From Verpa conica (taxonomy: Eukaryota > Ascomycota > Pezizomycetes > Pezizales > Morchellaceae), in the NCBI GenBank assembly GCA_033030425.1, contig JAUFSD010000002.1, positions 2,356,001-2,420,000 on the forward strand: a DNA stretch of 64,000 nt. The letters are read 5' to 3'. Below, piece after piece: positions 1 through 13,904 of this stretch. The position numbers and the translations under genes are program-made. The first letter of the stretch is position 1, and each line of letters starts with the position of its first letter. The notes below the pieces were generated by a model. That model was not told the origin of the DNA. It ran no database searches and was given only the letters and a program-made list of their open reading frames with translations.

Positions 1-3000
1 ATCTCTCTGCCCCTCTACTAGAGTCATCCTTCATTTTGGATTATATTGTAGAGGGGCAACAATAACAAATTCACATCGTAACCAACGTCTAGACGAGAAG
101 GAGACCAAATGAGTACTATTATAATCCACAATATCTATAGATAAGGACAGATCAACAGGGAAGTAGCAAAAAAAACAAGTTTCATCTATACATCTCAAAT
201 ACTAAGTGCGTCTACGAGGGAGGGAGGATTGTTGGGTCACCATAAGGCTCACTTGGTTGCTACTTGTTTCAGCCTCCTAGCACGATTCTCGTTCTCGCTA
301 GATTATGCAAAAACTATTACTAAGCACAATAACCACCTTAGAGCTACACGTATATATCTTGCCTAATTATACGTGAGGTGGAGTTAGATAAGACTTATAT
401 CACGAAATATCACTCGGTTCGGGGAACTTAAAAACTGTTGTATTATGGGTACCGAATAGGTATAGTGCCGAGTACAACCAGGTTTTGGATCTATGATGTA
501 GGAGGCTTCGCCTCCAGGAGCATATATATAGGGCCCATAGGAGCACTCGCTAGAGCGAGTCTTCCTAAGCCTTTAGTCTACTCTCGCCCTCTCTATTTTA
601 CTACAAAAACGTTTAAATACTTCTGAATGAATGAATTAACCATAAGTACATGGAAATACTTCTTCTTAGAATAAGATGCTTTATTTTTATACGGTGTATA
701 TTTTTCACAAAACTTTGCTAGTTATAGTTAAAGGGTGCTTAAATAGCCTATACCAAATTATTGTACCCAGACAAATGTGCGAAGGCCCCACCTACTGTTG
801 CGTAGCTTACATCATTACATTTTACATAAAGGACTGTAAGTTTATGGCTAATCAACCACCAACGTATGTGTCCTGAAAGAGCTAGAGTTTCTTGCCTACT
901 ATATCTACGTACTATATCTTACTAGATCTCGATTCCGTGTACCTTGGAATTCTGGGGATCTTTGGGAACCACTGGAATACTCCGCGTAGCCTATCTACGC
1001 TGGGGTAGAAGCCGAATATCTGCCGGGTGTTAGTAGGCGTAAGTACGAGTATAAATGATAATTTCTAGCGCACTTTAGGTTTTTACCTTTATATTTGTGT
1101 GTACCTAATTGAGTACCATTGCTAGGGTAGTATATAACTTTAATGTTTTATCTCTTTTCGCTTGATCAGTATTCCTCACTCCTTCGGGGATAAGCCTTCA
1201 ATTAGCCAGATATTATTAATTTAGTTAACCACCACTATCAGCTGCATGGCTAGGCAATGTATCTAGGCTATCCGACGTTGAAATAAGGTTTGGTCTGTTT
1301 CACAACAGCTCACTCGCATGTCTAAAAATAATTGACATTCTTGGCAAGATAGCGCTATCCACCGATGGTTCAAGGTATGGGAACTAACGGCGCCCCTTGG
1401 CATGGGTTACGAGCCAAAGGCCTTGGAATAACTCTTTCTTTATTAAAAGATTGAACTTTTCCGGAAGTAGCCTTCCACGCAGGGGGTTTTTAGCTAACAC
1501 GTTGGAGCTGCCCACCAGAAAACTATAAGTGGGAGACAATTACATATGAGGAATTATATTCGTTGATTTTTTCTTTTCCCCTCTAGCCTGGGGTAAATGG
1601 GACTTTGGTACTATATAGTAATTCCCTCTAACTTGACAGACAACCCCAAAACTACAGAACTAGCCTAATAAGAAGAAAAAAAGGCAACTATATAGGCTAT
1701 ACAAATATCTACTTCTCCCTTTGGAAATGGTTTATTAAAGCTAGGGGTAATTAAGTATCCTGCTGGAAGTCCTCATTAGTGATATTTGTGGGGAACTAGA
1801 GCTGCCTAAATCCGAGTTGCCTATCGTAGTAGACCGTTTTATAATACGTGATGTAGAATATATACGAGGGGTTCCCGGAGACAAGGGTTAAGGCAGGCAA
1901 ACATACGCAGTTGTGGCTTGGTTTAGGCGTATAACAGATCGTTACCAGAAAAAGGTATGTTTTGGTTCTTTTTGCCTGCCCGAGTATTACTGCGCTCTGT
2001 TTTGTGTATACCCTAGTTAGTGTAGACTAAACAGTTAAATTTTCTCGCAGATCAGTTTCCTTGTCATGGATAGGGTTATTTACCACACGTGGGTATCTGA
2101 GTGCTCAGCTTCACATACTCCCATCTCACCCCCGGACCTAGTATGTCAATGCTTTTGCTTCAAAAGCACTTGATCGCGTGATTATTTACCTTTTCCGAAC
2201 CTCAAAGTAAGATAGGCTCAGAAGGGAAAAAAGTTGCCAAGCTCTCTATCGACTAGTCATCAACATTTTTTTACCTAAATCATCACATTGGTGACTGGCA
2301 TTTGTAATGGTATAAGGCGTCTAGGCTCTCGGGCACATGAAATCAAGTGATTTACCCATGCAAATTTCTTCACCGCTTCTCACTGGTATCTTTTGGTTCG
2401 GATATCACAAGTTTCCTTAGTACTAGCGTCACCGGTAGGGCTCCCGATTGGCTAACGATCCATATCAAGCAGTGCTATACACAATGATGCCCACCTCCTT
2501 ACGTGTCTCTATAAGTGCCTCAAGTATTACAGCGTTCTGGCACGGGGAATCGGACATTTTCCGAGAGCTCGATTCCGGTGGTTTGGCCACCTTTTCTAAA
2601 CTATATTTATGGAATTTCGGTGCCTAGATACCGAAAAAAAAAACATATTTCCTAGGTGCCAGGGCTGCCAAACCAACCCCTTATAAGATTTGTTATGATA
2701 CAAGGTATACGCGTCCAGCCGTAATATAACACAGTGTAGTCCCTTCCTACAACATGGACGAGCACCTTCAATTTACCCAGGCCCGGGATCAGTCTGTATA
2801 CGGATAAGCCGAGGATGCACGGGGCAAATGGCAAATATGTATTCCCATGCAATAGGTTGAACCCCAGCAAGCCACGATTCCTATCCCACCTAGGTCAGAG
2901 AGGTTCCGACTGCCAGGTAAGTATAGTCGGGGCCTTAACGCAGATATATACGCCATGTTTTAAATGTTGCAAGAAAGCCCGTATGGTGATGCCGAGAGTA

Positions 3001-6000
3001 GATACTCGCGTGGCGATAAGGTTACGGCCGCTACCGAATCCCATGGGATGACGTTTCCCGGATTCACTTGCCTCCAGGTAGCACAAGCAACGTGGGGTCC
3101 CAGCGGCGCAGAATCCGCCAGAAGCGAGAGAGCAGCGGCAAATAGAGAGATTGAAGGCGTGGATGCGCGAGGGGAAATCGGAACAGCTAATTTTCTCTCT
3201 ACAGCAGCTTAAGCGCTAAGTGCCAAACACCTAACCCTATATTTCTAATTGGACTGGTGTGAACGCCCGATCGCGAACCTCGAAATGCTTTTGCAGACAT
3301 CGAGTTGGTTGCCCCGAAGCTGTTGAGAGCCATTGGAGAGTGTATTGGTGTTTTCTCTCAATCTGCTTTGCTAGTTTAGAAAGGGGTTAAACACATGCAC
3401 TCGAATATAGAAAGAGAACTTAGTTCTTGAAAGTACCCAGATAAACTATTAATATGTCCCCTAGATTACTAGATCTATCTATTTTATTCTTACGAACAGA
3501 TAACTTAGATTTATATTATAGTCTTAGAGAAGACCAAGATTCCAATGATAAAAATAGCGAGAAAGCACACAGGAAAAAGATATAATTCCTTTCTATCCAT
3601 ATTCCATTATACTAGAGTATGGCTATATGGGGTGATAATCAAGCATTATGTGGTTGTGATTGATTTTCCTCTTGTAGACTGATAATCACTTCCAATGCAT
3701 AAGATTTGTCGTGGCACAATTTCTACATATAACCAAAGAAACATACAAGTACATTTTAAAGATTATTTCCGGTGGGGGTAATTGAACAAGTTGACAACCA
3801 ATTTCTTAAATCCCTGTAATAGCTATAGCTTCTCTGCATGGTGTAGATTGTTTTATGAGAGCTTTATATTGATTGCCCCCCAGTCATATTGAAATTATAT
3901 AATGTTTTTTCATATCCCATCTAGGATTTATAATGGGACTTTAATGGTTGATACTTGTATTTTTTTAAATATCTCTCTAAAGGTATAGGTTATATCGTAA
4001 TATAAATCTCCGTACTGATTATCAATCAGGCAGGACCCATTCAAGCTCCTAGTGCTACCTATATCCGCTACAAACTCCCGCTCTCATTTATAATATCCGC
4101 TAAAGCCTCACAGATCCACCAAGCTCGACAAAAACCGCTACTAATGTTAGACTTCCGTTAAGCTGTTTGAGTTACAGCGGCAAGCTTTAGGCCGAAGGAT
4201 TGATTTGAGTCAAAGTATGGTTTACTAAGGGGTAGAGGGGGGGTATGAAGATTACATTTGAGCTGTGGGTACAGGGGTGGTAGGAATGTGATAGATTGTA
4301 AAAAGACGACGACGAAGAGGTAGTTGAAGTGCGTGGGGTCCGTGTGGGGGCTGTACTGAGAGTCTGAGCAGTATGTAGTCAGAGTGGTTATAGTACGTAC
4401 TGGTCCTGGTGTTATCGAATTTAAGAGAGAATTCTACTTTAAGCTAAGAATTGAAATCACACCCATACTAAATTATAGTTTTTCCTATGACAGTCTTCTG
4501 CGAAATTCTAGGCCTAGGGGGGTGAAGGGTAGTGTAACGTTAGAGGGAGGATCCCCGCCATGACCAAGACCCCAACGGCGCAATAAGAAACATTGTCTAA
4601 ATTAATTACAAAGTTGCCTATATTCACCCCTTTACTTGTGTAATACTGGAATTTGAGAGGAACTATACCCGGTGTGATAACATTGGGCCCAGGGCTTTGG
4701 TACCTTAACTCAGCTGTCTTACAAGGGATATAGTTTCTGATCCGTGCTCGCTCTAGAAATATTGTGCTAACATCTCTCTAAAATACGCCACCCTTAATAA
4801 ATATATCCCTTTGACGGCCGCGGATATATTCACAGTAATTCCCGAGGATGGCCCGCACGCCCTATTACCACTCAGAAAACTGCGGGCGTTTTGGTTTTAT
4901 CGTCCCCTACCTATAGTGTACGACTCGCCACACTAACTCCGCTTTTGCTTCTCGACCGAAGCTGAGGGCTACTGCATCAGCAACGGCAGAAATTCCGTGC
5001 ACCATGCATGAACATCTCATCGGGCACCGGGTGTCTCGGCGGTGGCATACAAAAGGTACGGCAGCGGAGATGGGCAGGCGGGCTCGGGAAGGATTAACCC
5101 CGACGGGGCATCCTTGCTTTTTGAAGCGACATTTATGGGTTCCAATTAAATACATTCTTGTTAATAGTTATACCAGAATAACGAATATGCTCTCTTGTAG
5201 ATGTGTATACTCCTTTAGTAGTGAGCAAAGGCTTGAGGGATAAGATTAAAGATCAAAATTGTGAGGGCATCAAGTACATATGATCGAGGCCATGGTTTGC
5301 TTGCTAATGATATCCTGAAGGACAGGCCCCCCCAATCATTTTACCCTGATATCCTACTAAGGGAAGGTGATTGATAGGCGTTGCATCTCGCTTGTCTTTA
5401 GTTCCTGCATTTGTATGGAAAGATATTGTATTCGATCCAAGCTCACCCAAATCCACTGCGGCGGCTTATTACAATCCCCCGGGATCGACCCTTCGATTCC
5501 CTCCTACACACACCCTCTCTTCAGCCCGGCAATTACGGAAGCCGGTACATACTAAAGGTAAGCCCAGTAGGCGAAGACTGTACGACTTCGATAGACCTTC
5601 CATCAGCCGAATCAAATTACAGCAACGGACAAGTCCGAGAACCCGCAACGCAACACAGTCACTACGAGAGACAATCGCATGCGAACAATTCTCTATACAT
5701 ACCTTGTATTTTTTATACTTACTTGCTAGTTGGTACCTCAGCAACTAACTCCAAGTGACTAATCTTAATTGATTTTCTGTTTCAGGGTTTAGCCTGGGGG
5801 ACTTTTTCTTTGAGTGTCCGAAACCTGGGCCCTGCATGACTGCCAGCTGCGCGCATCTACAACGCATCGCGGGCCGGCCGTGGACTAAGGTGATTCAACG
5901 GGTTTCAGTCGCCGTCATGGCTCGTGGATCTTACATAAGGGTATTGTGCTTATGAGGCGAAAAAGAGCATAGGACTGACACATCTCACGATGAAGCCACT

Positions 6001-7435
6001 GATCCCGCTTTGATAATGGGCCAATTGATAATTGTCTATTCGTCTCTGACCCCCACATGTTATGAATGGAGGGGTGCATAGAATAATCGATGTGGGACTA
6101 AGTTTCTTCTAGCAATTATATGGTTTAGGAAAAGATATATATAGACGCAAAATAGTTACATGTCATGTACGGCCATAGCTAGGCTCGGAGAAAGCAAAGA
6201 ATAAGTAATTAATCAACATTATGAAATCCAAAAAGAAAAGGTAGTGGGAGCAGAAAGAAAAAAAAATAAGTTACAGGAAAGGGGGGGGGATTTACTTTTG
6301 ATAAAGGGTGAAGGATCGAATCTTCAAAAGAAATACGTAGAGATATGGTTAGCCACAAAAAATTGGAAATACAAGGAGTTACTAGCATCTCCTGTCCCCA
6401 TTGGTACCTTTCCCCACTCGATTGACGAAAATAAAGCACCAGTCACCTTCTAGACAATAACTCGAAGACCACATCTTCTATCCTCAAAACAAAAAAAGAC
6501 CGGAATAAGAAATACAAAAAAAAAAACTAATTATAAGAGAAAATAAATAAGTTCCAGAAGTAAATGACCCTGGGATCGAGTATTCCTCAAATATATAGGA
6601 AAATATAAGGGTTTTGAGAGGAATAAAAAATAAGGTACCCATGACGCAGCAACCTTTTGCAAGAGTGATATTAAAAGGCCCAAACATAATAGCGTGGGTG
6701 AGGGGGGGCTCCCAAAAAAAAAGTAAAAAAACCGGAGACATGGCCATGGGTGGGGTATTGGATCAGCGTCTGGGAGATGACGGCTGGAGATACCTGAGAA
6801 ACTTATAGCCATTGAAAATACCATCCCCCCACCAACTTTGTTCTTTTTCGCTTGTCTCACCTCCTATGAAGGTTAGATATTAATCCGTAGATCGAACTTA
6901 AGAGCTGCTAATGAGAGGGAAAACAGAGAATCAAATTCCCTGATCCCACAATCCAATCATATCATCTTAGTAACGAATGGCCCAGTTCAGAGAATACTGG
7001 CTGTCTTTCATGCTATCCTCGAACCTTGCGGTGGTCCAGTCGATCCAATTCAGCAACCTAGTAAAAGAGGAGCTAGGTAGGGTACGTAGATGAGAGAAAG
7101 GATATAAAATGATAGAAGGGCCAGAAAAAAAAAATGAAAATAATAAAAAAAAATTAACAGGGCTGAAATAAAGAAAAGTTTCAAAATAGCCCAGGAGGAT
7201 GTTGTAGCACCAACAATTCCTAGAACCAAAAACAGAATAAAGATATAGGGTGGGAAAAAAAAGGCCTTTCTCAACACCAACTATGGATAACCAACAAAAA
7301 GCACCTAGTTTCAAATAAGGACAGAATGAAACGAAAGAGCAAAAAAAAATCGCCACCGCCCACAAACGTGTAAACCTCAAAAATTCAAAATATTCCATCA
7401 CATTCAGCCTCCCCCGAACCATCAAATGCCCTTGT
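1..7435. other. Gene-poor spacer
   Basis: No open frame here carries a recognisable domain, and the longest ones are low-complexity or overlap in several frames. The sequence is interspersed with A-runs and short TA-rich stretches. It looks like decayed intergenic or repeat-derived DNA. I saw no tRNA, rRNA or intact transposase. Confidence 0.5.
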
Positions 7436-8244
7436 TTATAGGATAACACATGTACGACTCTTGCGTGGTCGGCCCTTCCCATCCTTTCCAGGCCTGTCCT
7501 TGCCCGGTCCTCCACCATCGCTAGTACCCGGACCTGTGTTCCTTCTAGCAGCAGCCTGTCGTTGCCGTCGCAAAATCCTCACAACGTCATAGAATGCCCG
7601 TTCAACATTGACACAATTCTTTGCTGATGCTTCGACAAACTCACACCCTAATTCCCTTGCTAAAGCATGGCCCTCCTGTGTTGATACCTCTCTCTCCGTA
7701 ACCCTATCACTCTTGTTCCCGACTAACATTATGGGTACGATGTTGTTGACCGCGTAGCTGCCTGATAGTGCTGGGGAATGAAGTGGGCTTCCTCCGTATC
7801 CTGCCAATGATGGGCCAGTGGATGAAGATTCTTTAACTCGCAGGATTTGTCCATGGAATCGTGGTATTCTGGTGAATGATGATCGTGATGAAATGCTGTA
7901 GACAAGTACAAATCCTTCCCCGTCACGGATCCATTGATCCCGAAGTGCAGTGTATTCTTCCTGTCCAGCGGTATCTAAAACCTCGAGCATGCAAGCAGTC
8001 CCATCAATGACTACCTGCTTCCGATACGAGTCTTCGATTGTGGGGTCATATGTTTCGACGAAATGATTAAGACATAGCTAAGATAAAATAAATGTTAGAG
8101 ACAACATTCTAGCAGACACCAGATACGAAAAAGGAATGTTCTTCAAGAATCCGCGAAACTAACTTGTATTGTTAAGGCTGTTTTCCCTACTCCTCCATCT
8201 CCGAGAACCACCAGCTTATACAGCGTCATTCGTGCCGCCGCCAT
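7436..8244 (-). CDS. ras2: Ras-family small GTPase, RasB/Ras-2 type
   Basis: Two exons, 8244-8164 and 8077-7436, are joined over an 86-bp intron (GTTAGT donor, TTAG acceptor), giving 240 aa. The P-loop GDGGVGKT lies at residues 15-22, the effector loop YDPTIEDSY at 37-45, DTAGQEE at 62-68 with the catalytic Gln at 66, the base-recognition GNKSD at 147-151 and EASAK at 176-180. The C-terminus is basic and ends in CVIL, a CaaX box whose final Leu predicts geranylgeranylation, so membrane attachment is expected. An insert of about 35 residues rich in Ser, Gly and Pro precedes the GNKSD motif; such an insert is typical of the filamentous-fungal Ras-2/RasB branch and is not found in RasA. In that family the protein acts in a signalling switch for polarity, growth and development. 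The start is the first ATG in frame; exon 1 encodes only the N-terminal 27 residues. Nothing looks broken. Confidence 0.95.
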
Positions 8245-11200
8245 TTTGAGATTTGGATATAGAAAGACTCAACAGCCGGAATTTGATTTTTTTTTTTGCT
8301 GAATAATCAAAAAGGAGGTAAAGTTTAATCTTTCCGAATTACAATTATTCGCTGCGAGTGAAAGCTATAAGATTGAATGTGTGGCGATACGGAAGATACT
8401 CTCCGGTGTTTCGCGGCCTAACGACGTGGCAAGCGACGGGAAGATTTCTTAGGCGATGGCGACGTGAGCGAATAGTGAACAGGGGGGGGGGAGGCGAAGT
8501 AACTTGGTTCCCGAACGGCTGAGCAGCTGACAGCACCGTGTCTAACGAAGTGAGATGAGGAGCAACGCGATGAAGCCCTGGGAATTCCAAAGATGCTAAG
8601 CGTCGAGATGCGTTGTAGTTCCTCGATCGCAGATGAGTTGTTCCGTTTCCGGCACCAAGTGATCCTAGAACCCCCTTTATAATACCTTTGACTGAAACAC
8701 GTCAGAAAACCGGCGAAGTCCACAGAAACACGTGGATGGAGGATAAGTGATGTCGGGGAAGAAGAGGGGGGTCACGAAGCACAAACCTCAAGCAGCCGGT
8801 TATCTAGTTGCACAGAGACAACGAGGTTGTTGTGCGTTGTGCAAAAATATGTAATGGCGATAGTTTGCAGCAGTGATAAGATGAAATCGTCCGAGTTTGG
8901 AATTCAGGGTTCTAGTTGGTAATCGACTTCTGCTTTAGATGAGAATTAGAATAAATCAATGAATTTCAGCCGCCTCACACACAGCAAATTTCTTTTTATC
9001 TTGTTCTTCTCTTCAGATCTTTCTTGCCGAAGGTAAGTGAGGAAGAGAAAAACGGATTGTCTGCCTAGAGAACTGGGTTACCAACTTAGATTGAAGCCGT
9101 TGCGCCTACACGTAGGAAGTTGTCTTAATCGATTCAACAACGGGTGGCACTCTAGAGTTTAGAGGGGACCCGGAGCAAGAGCTGAGATAATAAACCTATC
9201 TGCAGAGGTTGGGGCTGAAGTAATATCCTGAAAGGCAAACTGTGCATGTCTTACGTTAGATACGGGAAGATCCTCCTGAAGAGAAAATTGTTCGTCTGTG
9301 ACATACAACGTGATTCTTGACGCGAAATCCCAAGCTATTATCGGACGAAAAATTTCGGTCAGTTTAAGACTGAAGGGTAATGAAAAATGAATAGAAACTC
9401 TCTCTCTAACGATATACACGTACATTGTTTCCCTCTAGCTATCCCCTCCACGTAAAGGTTCGTAAAACGTGAAGGCCTCTGTCTAAAAGCAGCAAGTACG
9501 GTTAGAATAGCTATCCTTTCAAATTGGTTGCGTGCTTGTAGTAGGATGTTCGTTCGGTCCGTATCCGTACTCAAGTATAGAATAGAGACCTAGAGACTTT
9601 GTCGAGACGGGGCCTCTAGAGGGTATGTGGAAAGTGATACCTCTGCCACCGTAGAATAAAGAAAGATTTCTCACCGATAGTATCTTGATAGTTTTCCTGT
9701 CTGGGACTGGTTAACTAGGAAGGCTGTTCAGGCGGGAAAAAAACGTCCCTGACAGTCGAAGCGATGAAGGTAGGTTAAGGAGGGGGTAGAGGTAGCGAGC
9801 GGTGTGGTGGGTTTCCTCGCTTGCTCCAGCCGAGCCGCCCCGAACGAAATATATTTTGTCTTATCCGTTGGGAAATAGTGGGAAAATAACCAACACTTTG
9901 GATATGGCGAACGGACAACCAAACCAGTATTGGGGGGGGGGAGGGGGCTGCTGATGTTCCACGGAGATCCCGTTCGGACCTATGGTATGACCTTCTGGAT
10001 GTCCCTCAGAACGAACGTTCGCAGAAACGATATTGATTTCGCCAGTCGATATTTTTTTTTTCTGGTACGCGGGTTCACAATCCTTACCTCGAGTCCTATC
10101 CCCCCCCTTCCCTCTAATAAGACACGCGGTCGACACGTGCACTGCACGAATTCAGAGTCGCCGCAGCAACGGTGCCTGGTCTTGGAGCCTGCAGAACGCC
10201 CAGTATGCCAAAGTGGAGAATACTTATCCGTAAAATAAATAAGTAAAAGCGGTGGAATAGAGTTCCTAAACTCGTAAAGAGGACGATGCCCCTCCCTACC
10301 GCTTGTGGCAAGCTCGTTTGGATGTGAAGGATGGGTGGGTGCAGTAGGACCTAGCAATTGGCTGAGTGATGGGTCCCAAAATCTAAAGAAAGCCACAAGG
10401 CGGCAAACGCCAAATGGCGCGCAGAGATGCCCACTTCTACAGGGCCAATTATCCTCTTGATTCTGCGGCTTGGCCAAAAGTTGAAGATGCTCGTGATATA
10501 TCGACTAGGGACTGGCAATAAGGTTATCCTCTGCTCTCCGTTTATAGTGAATATAGCTTTACGGAAAGCCAATGCGAGGGCTATGATCCCATGAAAATCC
10601 CTGGCACATTATAGAGCCTAGTCATTTTCTCAACATACCGTATTTACGGAGGAGAAAGCAAAAAGGTGTTCCAAGTTCCAAGAATGGGAGGGATTCGCGC
10701 AGCCAAGGCTGAAAAAGAGTCAAATGGCTAGCCCGGTGCCAGAAAAAGGCGGACAGCAGGTCGTAGCCAACACATCGATCAGTTCAGCCAAACGAGAACC
10801 CATACATATGTACTGTACGTACAGTACGTTGCTTTGGGTTATGCCAACATAGAGTCCATAGTTTCCCGAGTCCAAAAGCATAGCTGGCAGAGAACCACAA
10901 CCGGGAAAAAAACCCAGATTAGTTGAGCCTCATTTTTTATCACAAAAATCCAATTATAAGGTAACCATTTGAACCCTTGCAGGATTGACAACGCAAGGCA
11001 GATACCACATCTAGGTAAAGTAGGTCATAGCTCTCGAGGAAAGCCGATTAACGGATTCCCTCGTTTCATCAGCCTTGTACACGGCCAATAGCCGCCTTGG
11101 GCCGTCTATAGCCTTCGGGTTTTCCGCCTCAGAAAGCGACCTGGGAGAAGAAGAAATCCCTTTCCTTCCTTGTGCGTTGTGCCTATCAATTCTACGATGC

Positions 11201-13717
11201 CCCTTCTGAAACAGCTTTCACAGACAGGATCCGAGTCCATTCCAAATAACACTAAACTCCCCATCGCAACAGGCGACAAGGACAACTAGTTGTCTCACCC
11301 GGAACTTTTTCTTTCTGGACGATCATATCATCTGGATCATCCTGTCAAGGGCGCTTATGTAGCAATGGGCCCCAAGGTGGTCTGTGTTTGTGGCAGATGC
11401 AGCATATTGGCTATGTGTTATCCTCGTACCTCTACATATGCAAACATCTGCAAACGTATGCAAACGTAGGGGTTGTTGGGTGGGATGTTTCAAAACTCTG
11501 CAGTCAACTGCTCGGAGGCGTTGTACTCCCCGCATGCATGCGTAGTCACGTGCAGCCCTATTAGGTAGTGGTTCGTTCGTTAACTGACGAATGGGTGGTT
11601 AGCAGCGCAGACTCATTATTATCCTTCCAAGGCCGGCCTTATCCCGAAGAACCAAACAAAATGTCTGAATAAATTCTTGCTAGGAGTGCCCCCGGATTGA
11701 TATAACACTCCTGCTCACAGCTTATATAATGGGTTGATCCCATTACTATCCTGTCCTGCTCACATGAGAGCCAGATAAGTAATCTTTTGCTCTCCTTCTT
11801 TCAAGTTATCAGTCTTAGGTATGGTACAATGAACTGGTACAGCATGGCGTCTTCAACAAGTACACTTACATGGGCCACGCATATACCCCTCACAGAAAAG
11901 GCGCGGCACGGCACGTCAACAAAGCTGAGCTTGAAATAATCGGGAAGGTTGTTGGTTTTGAACAAGTGGTTTTTCTGGACTCACGAACCGCTGCACATGG
12001 AGAGCACCCGATGTTTAGCCAGATGTGCAATGCTGCCCTGTCCTGCTGATGTATGTATATGTGTGTACTCTACATGTAGGTTTACGAGAGAGAGCGGAGA
12101 ACGGGGAGTTTGCGTTTAAACACATTGTTTTATTTGTTTTTCCCTTCCCACTCAGCCTTAAGGAAAGCGCCCCACGTGGGATACCAGCTGGTGCAGCTCG
12201 GTAACCTTATCTGTCGTCAAGTCCCGCCAACTGGAATGCTGGGATTACTAATCCCCAGTCGACTTTTTCCGGGAGATCGTCACTATACGGTGGCACTCAG
12301 AAGTTCTATGAACATGAGTCCACCTACTCCCCGGGCGGCGGCCCTCAACAGCTTCAAGCGCGTTTGCCGCCCGCCACTTCCTACAACCGCTCGGAAAGCT
12401 TATGTCCCAAGCTAACTAAGTAGTGTGGCAGTGCCGAAAATTTTCATCACGGACTTCCCGCCATCCGTTCAGGACATGGTCCGTGATTGAGTGATTTATA
12501 TAATTTATCGGCGACCTCGCAACGGCAATACTGTACTCTAGTTCACCCGCTCGCCCAGTTCACTTAGTCATAACCATACTAGACGTGCAAATCGAGTTAC
12601 GTCAATGAGAAGGGAAATACCGGTGTCTCCAAACACCCACAGTGAATTCCCAGAAGCACATGGAAGATCTGCCACACCTACAAATCTCTTAGATTACGGG
12701 AGGTCTAAAAAAAAAGTGGATAACCTCTTTGAGCCTACTCCGGAAATAGTGATCAAGTGTCGATGATATATATAAACTCCAACCAGTTTTGCCACTCACT
12801 ACACACGAGGGAAAAAAGCTACCGTTTCTAGTATGACGAGACATAGTACGGACCCATTAGCGATCTCACGAGGCGTGCTTTAACATGTAGCTTTTTGCAC
12901 ATACGGCAAAAATCAAGCATTGTCTACCATCTATGCTGGGGGGAATGAATAAGGGAAAAAACGGGTGGAGGAAGTAGCCGACCAGACGCGGGGTACTCCC
13001 CGGTCTCGGGGACTGAAACTGATTAAGGAACCAAACCCACCAATGATTGACCCTCGACCAAGTAAATCGAGCGTTAGCCCCCAAGAGCTAAACTGATCAA
13101 TGATAGGTGTCTCGCTAAGGCCGGGTTTTGAGAAATTCTGGTTTTAGGAATGATACGGAATAAACATGCCGATCAACTCGCTGGGATATGGCTGTAAGGA
13201 ATCGATTTCAGGCTTAGATCTAGATACATATAAACGAGATATGAGGGCTATTCAATTTGCGGTACTTTTGAGGTTATAGGTAATGGCCTCTATCTTATTG
13301 AAGTGAGCTATTCCGCGGAGTTTAATGTGTGAAGATAAATTCCTGATTCTAGCATTTTTATTATTTTACAATGGCTAAGTCTAATATATTAATCAAACAG
13401 AATTAGTAATCAAAGAATTAATGAACCAGAACTAATCATTATTATTTCTGGCGATTAGGATACCCTAGAAGAAGTTTGCCTGTGCCCCATGGGAACCTCC
13501 GCGAATCGTACCTTAGGGAGTTTATATATTCTAGATTAATTAATTAACCTCCTAGATATTACGGTCTCGTATGCTGGGCCTCGAAAAGTCCCCAAAATAC
13601 TTTAAGCACTCCATATGGGCAATTGAGGGGGGCCTCGGAATATATACGCGAAAATTACTATAAACGAAACAAAGCTGATGAGGCGTCGCTAAGAAATGAA
13701 ATACCTACCATCATAAA
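8245..13717. other. Gene-poor spacer
   Basis: About 5.5 kb with no gene I can support. Frames up to 165 codons are present between about 9.7 and 10.6 kb, but they overlap one another on both strands and show no domain or signal. The part next to 8244 should contain the promoter and 5' untranslated region of the Ras gene. Confidence 0.5.
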
Positions 13718-13904
13718 TACAGTTGCACCTCGCTATAAGAAACCTCGCTATATATAAGAAAAGCCTTGCTGTAAGAAAAAATTTCCAGACCCGCTCGGAT
13801 TTTTCCGCACCAAAATCACATTTGCTATAAGGGATATTTTCGGAAAACCTTCTATAAACGAAATCAGTTGAATTCTTGGCGTTTCTTATAGCGAGGTGCA
13901 ATCC
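13718..13904. mobile_element. MITE-like element, pogo/Tc1-mariner-type termini (family A, copy 1)
   Basis: The left end reads CAGTTGCACCTCGCTATAAG and the right end carries its inverse complement, TTTCTTATAGCGAGGTGCAA, so the terminal inverted repeats match over more than 20 bp. The left end follows a TA. The interior holds further degenerate copies of the CTCGCTATAAGAAA motif. There is no coding capacity in about 185 bp. TA targets and a CAG...CACCTCG terminus are typical of pogo/Fot1-type DNA transposons, so this is probably a non-autonomous derivative. The outermost bases on the right have diverged. Confidence 0.75.

Noticed and set aside
5371..5758. Overlapping frames of 115-125 codons on the + strand and 91 on the - strand
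   Set aside because: Three frames are open at once, which suggests lack of stops by composition; no frame matches a transposon or other protein I know.
6967..7518. 183-codon frame next to the Ras gene
   Set aside because: Phe/Leu/Ser-rich translation of A-rich sequence; it overlaps the 3' end of the real Ras coding exon.
9980..10477. 165-codon frame on the - strand
   Set aside because: Overlaps frames on both strands, has no codon bias or domain, and sits in a relic region.
10810..10827. 18-bp palindrome GTACTGTACGTACAGTAC
   Set aside because: Such a length can occur by chance in a window of this size, and nothing else marks the site.
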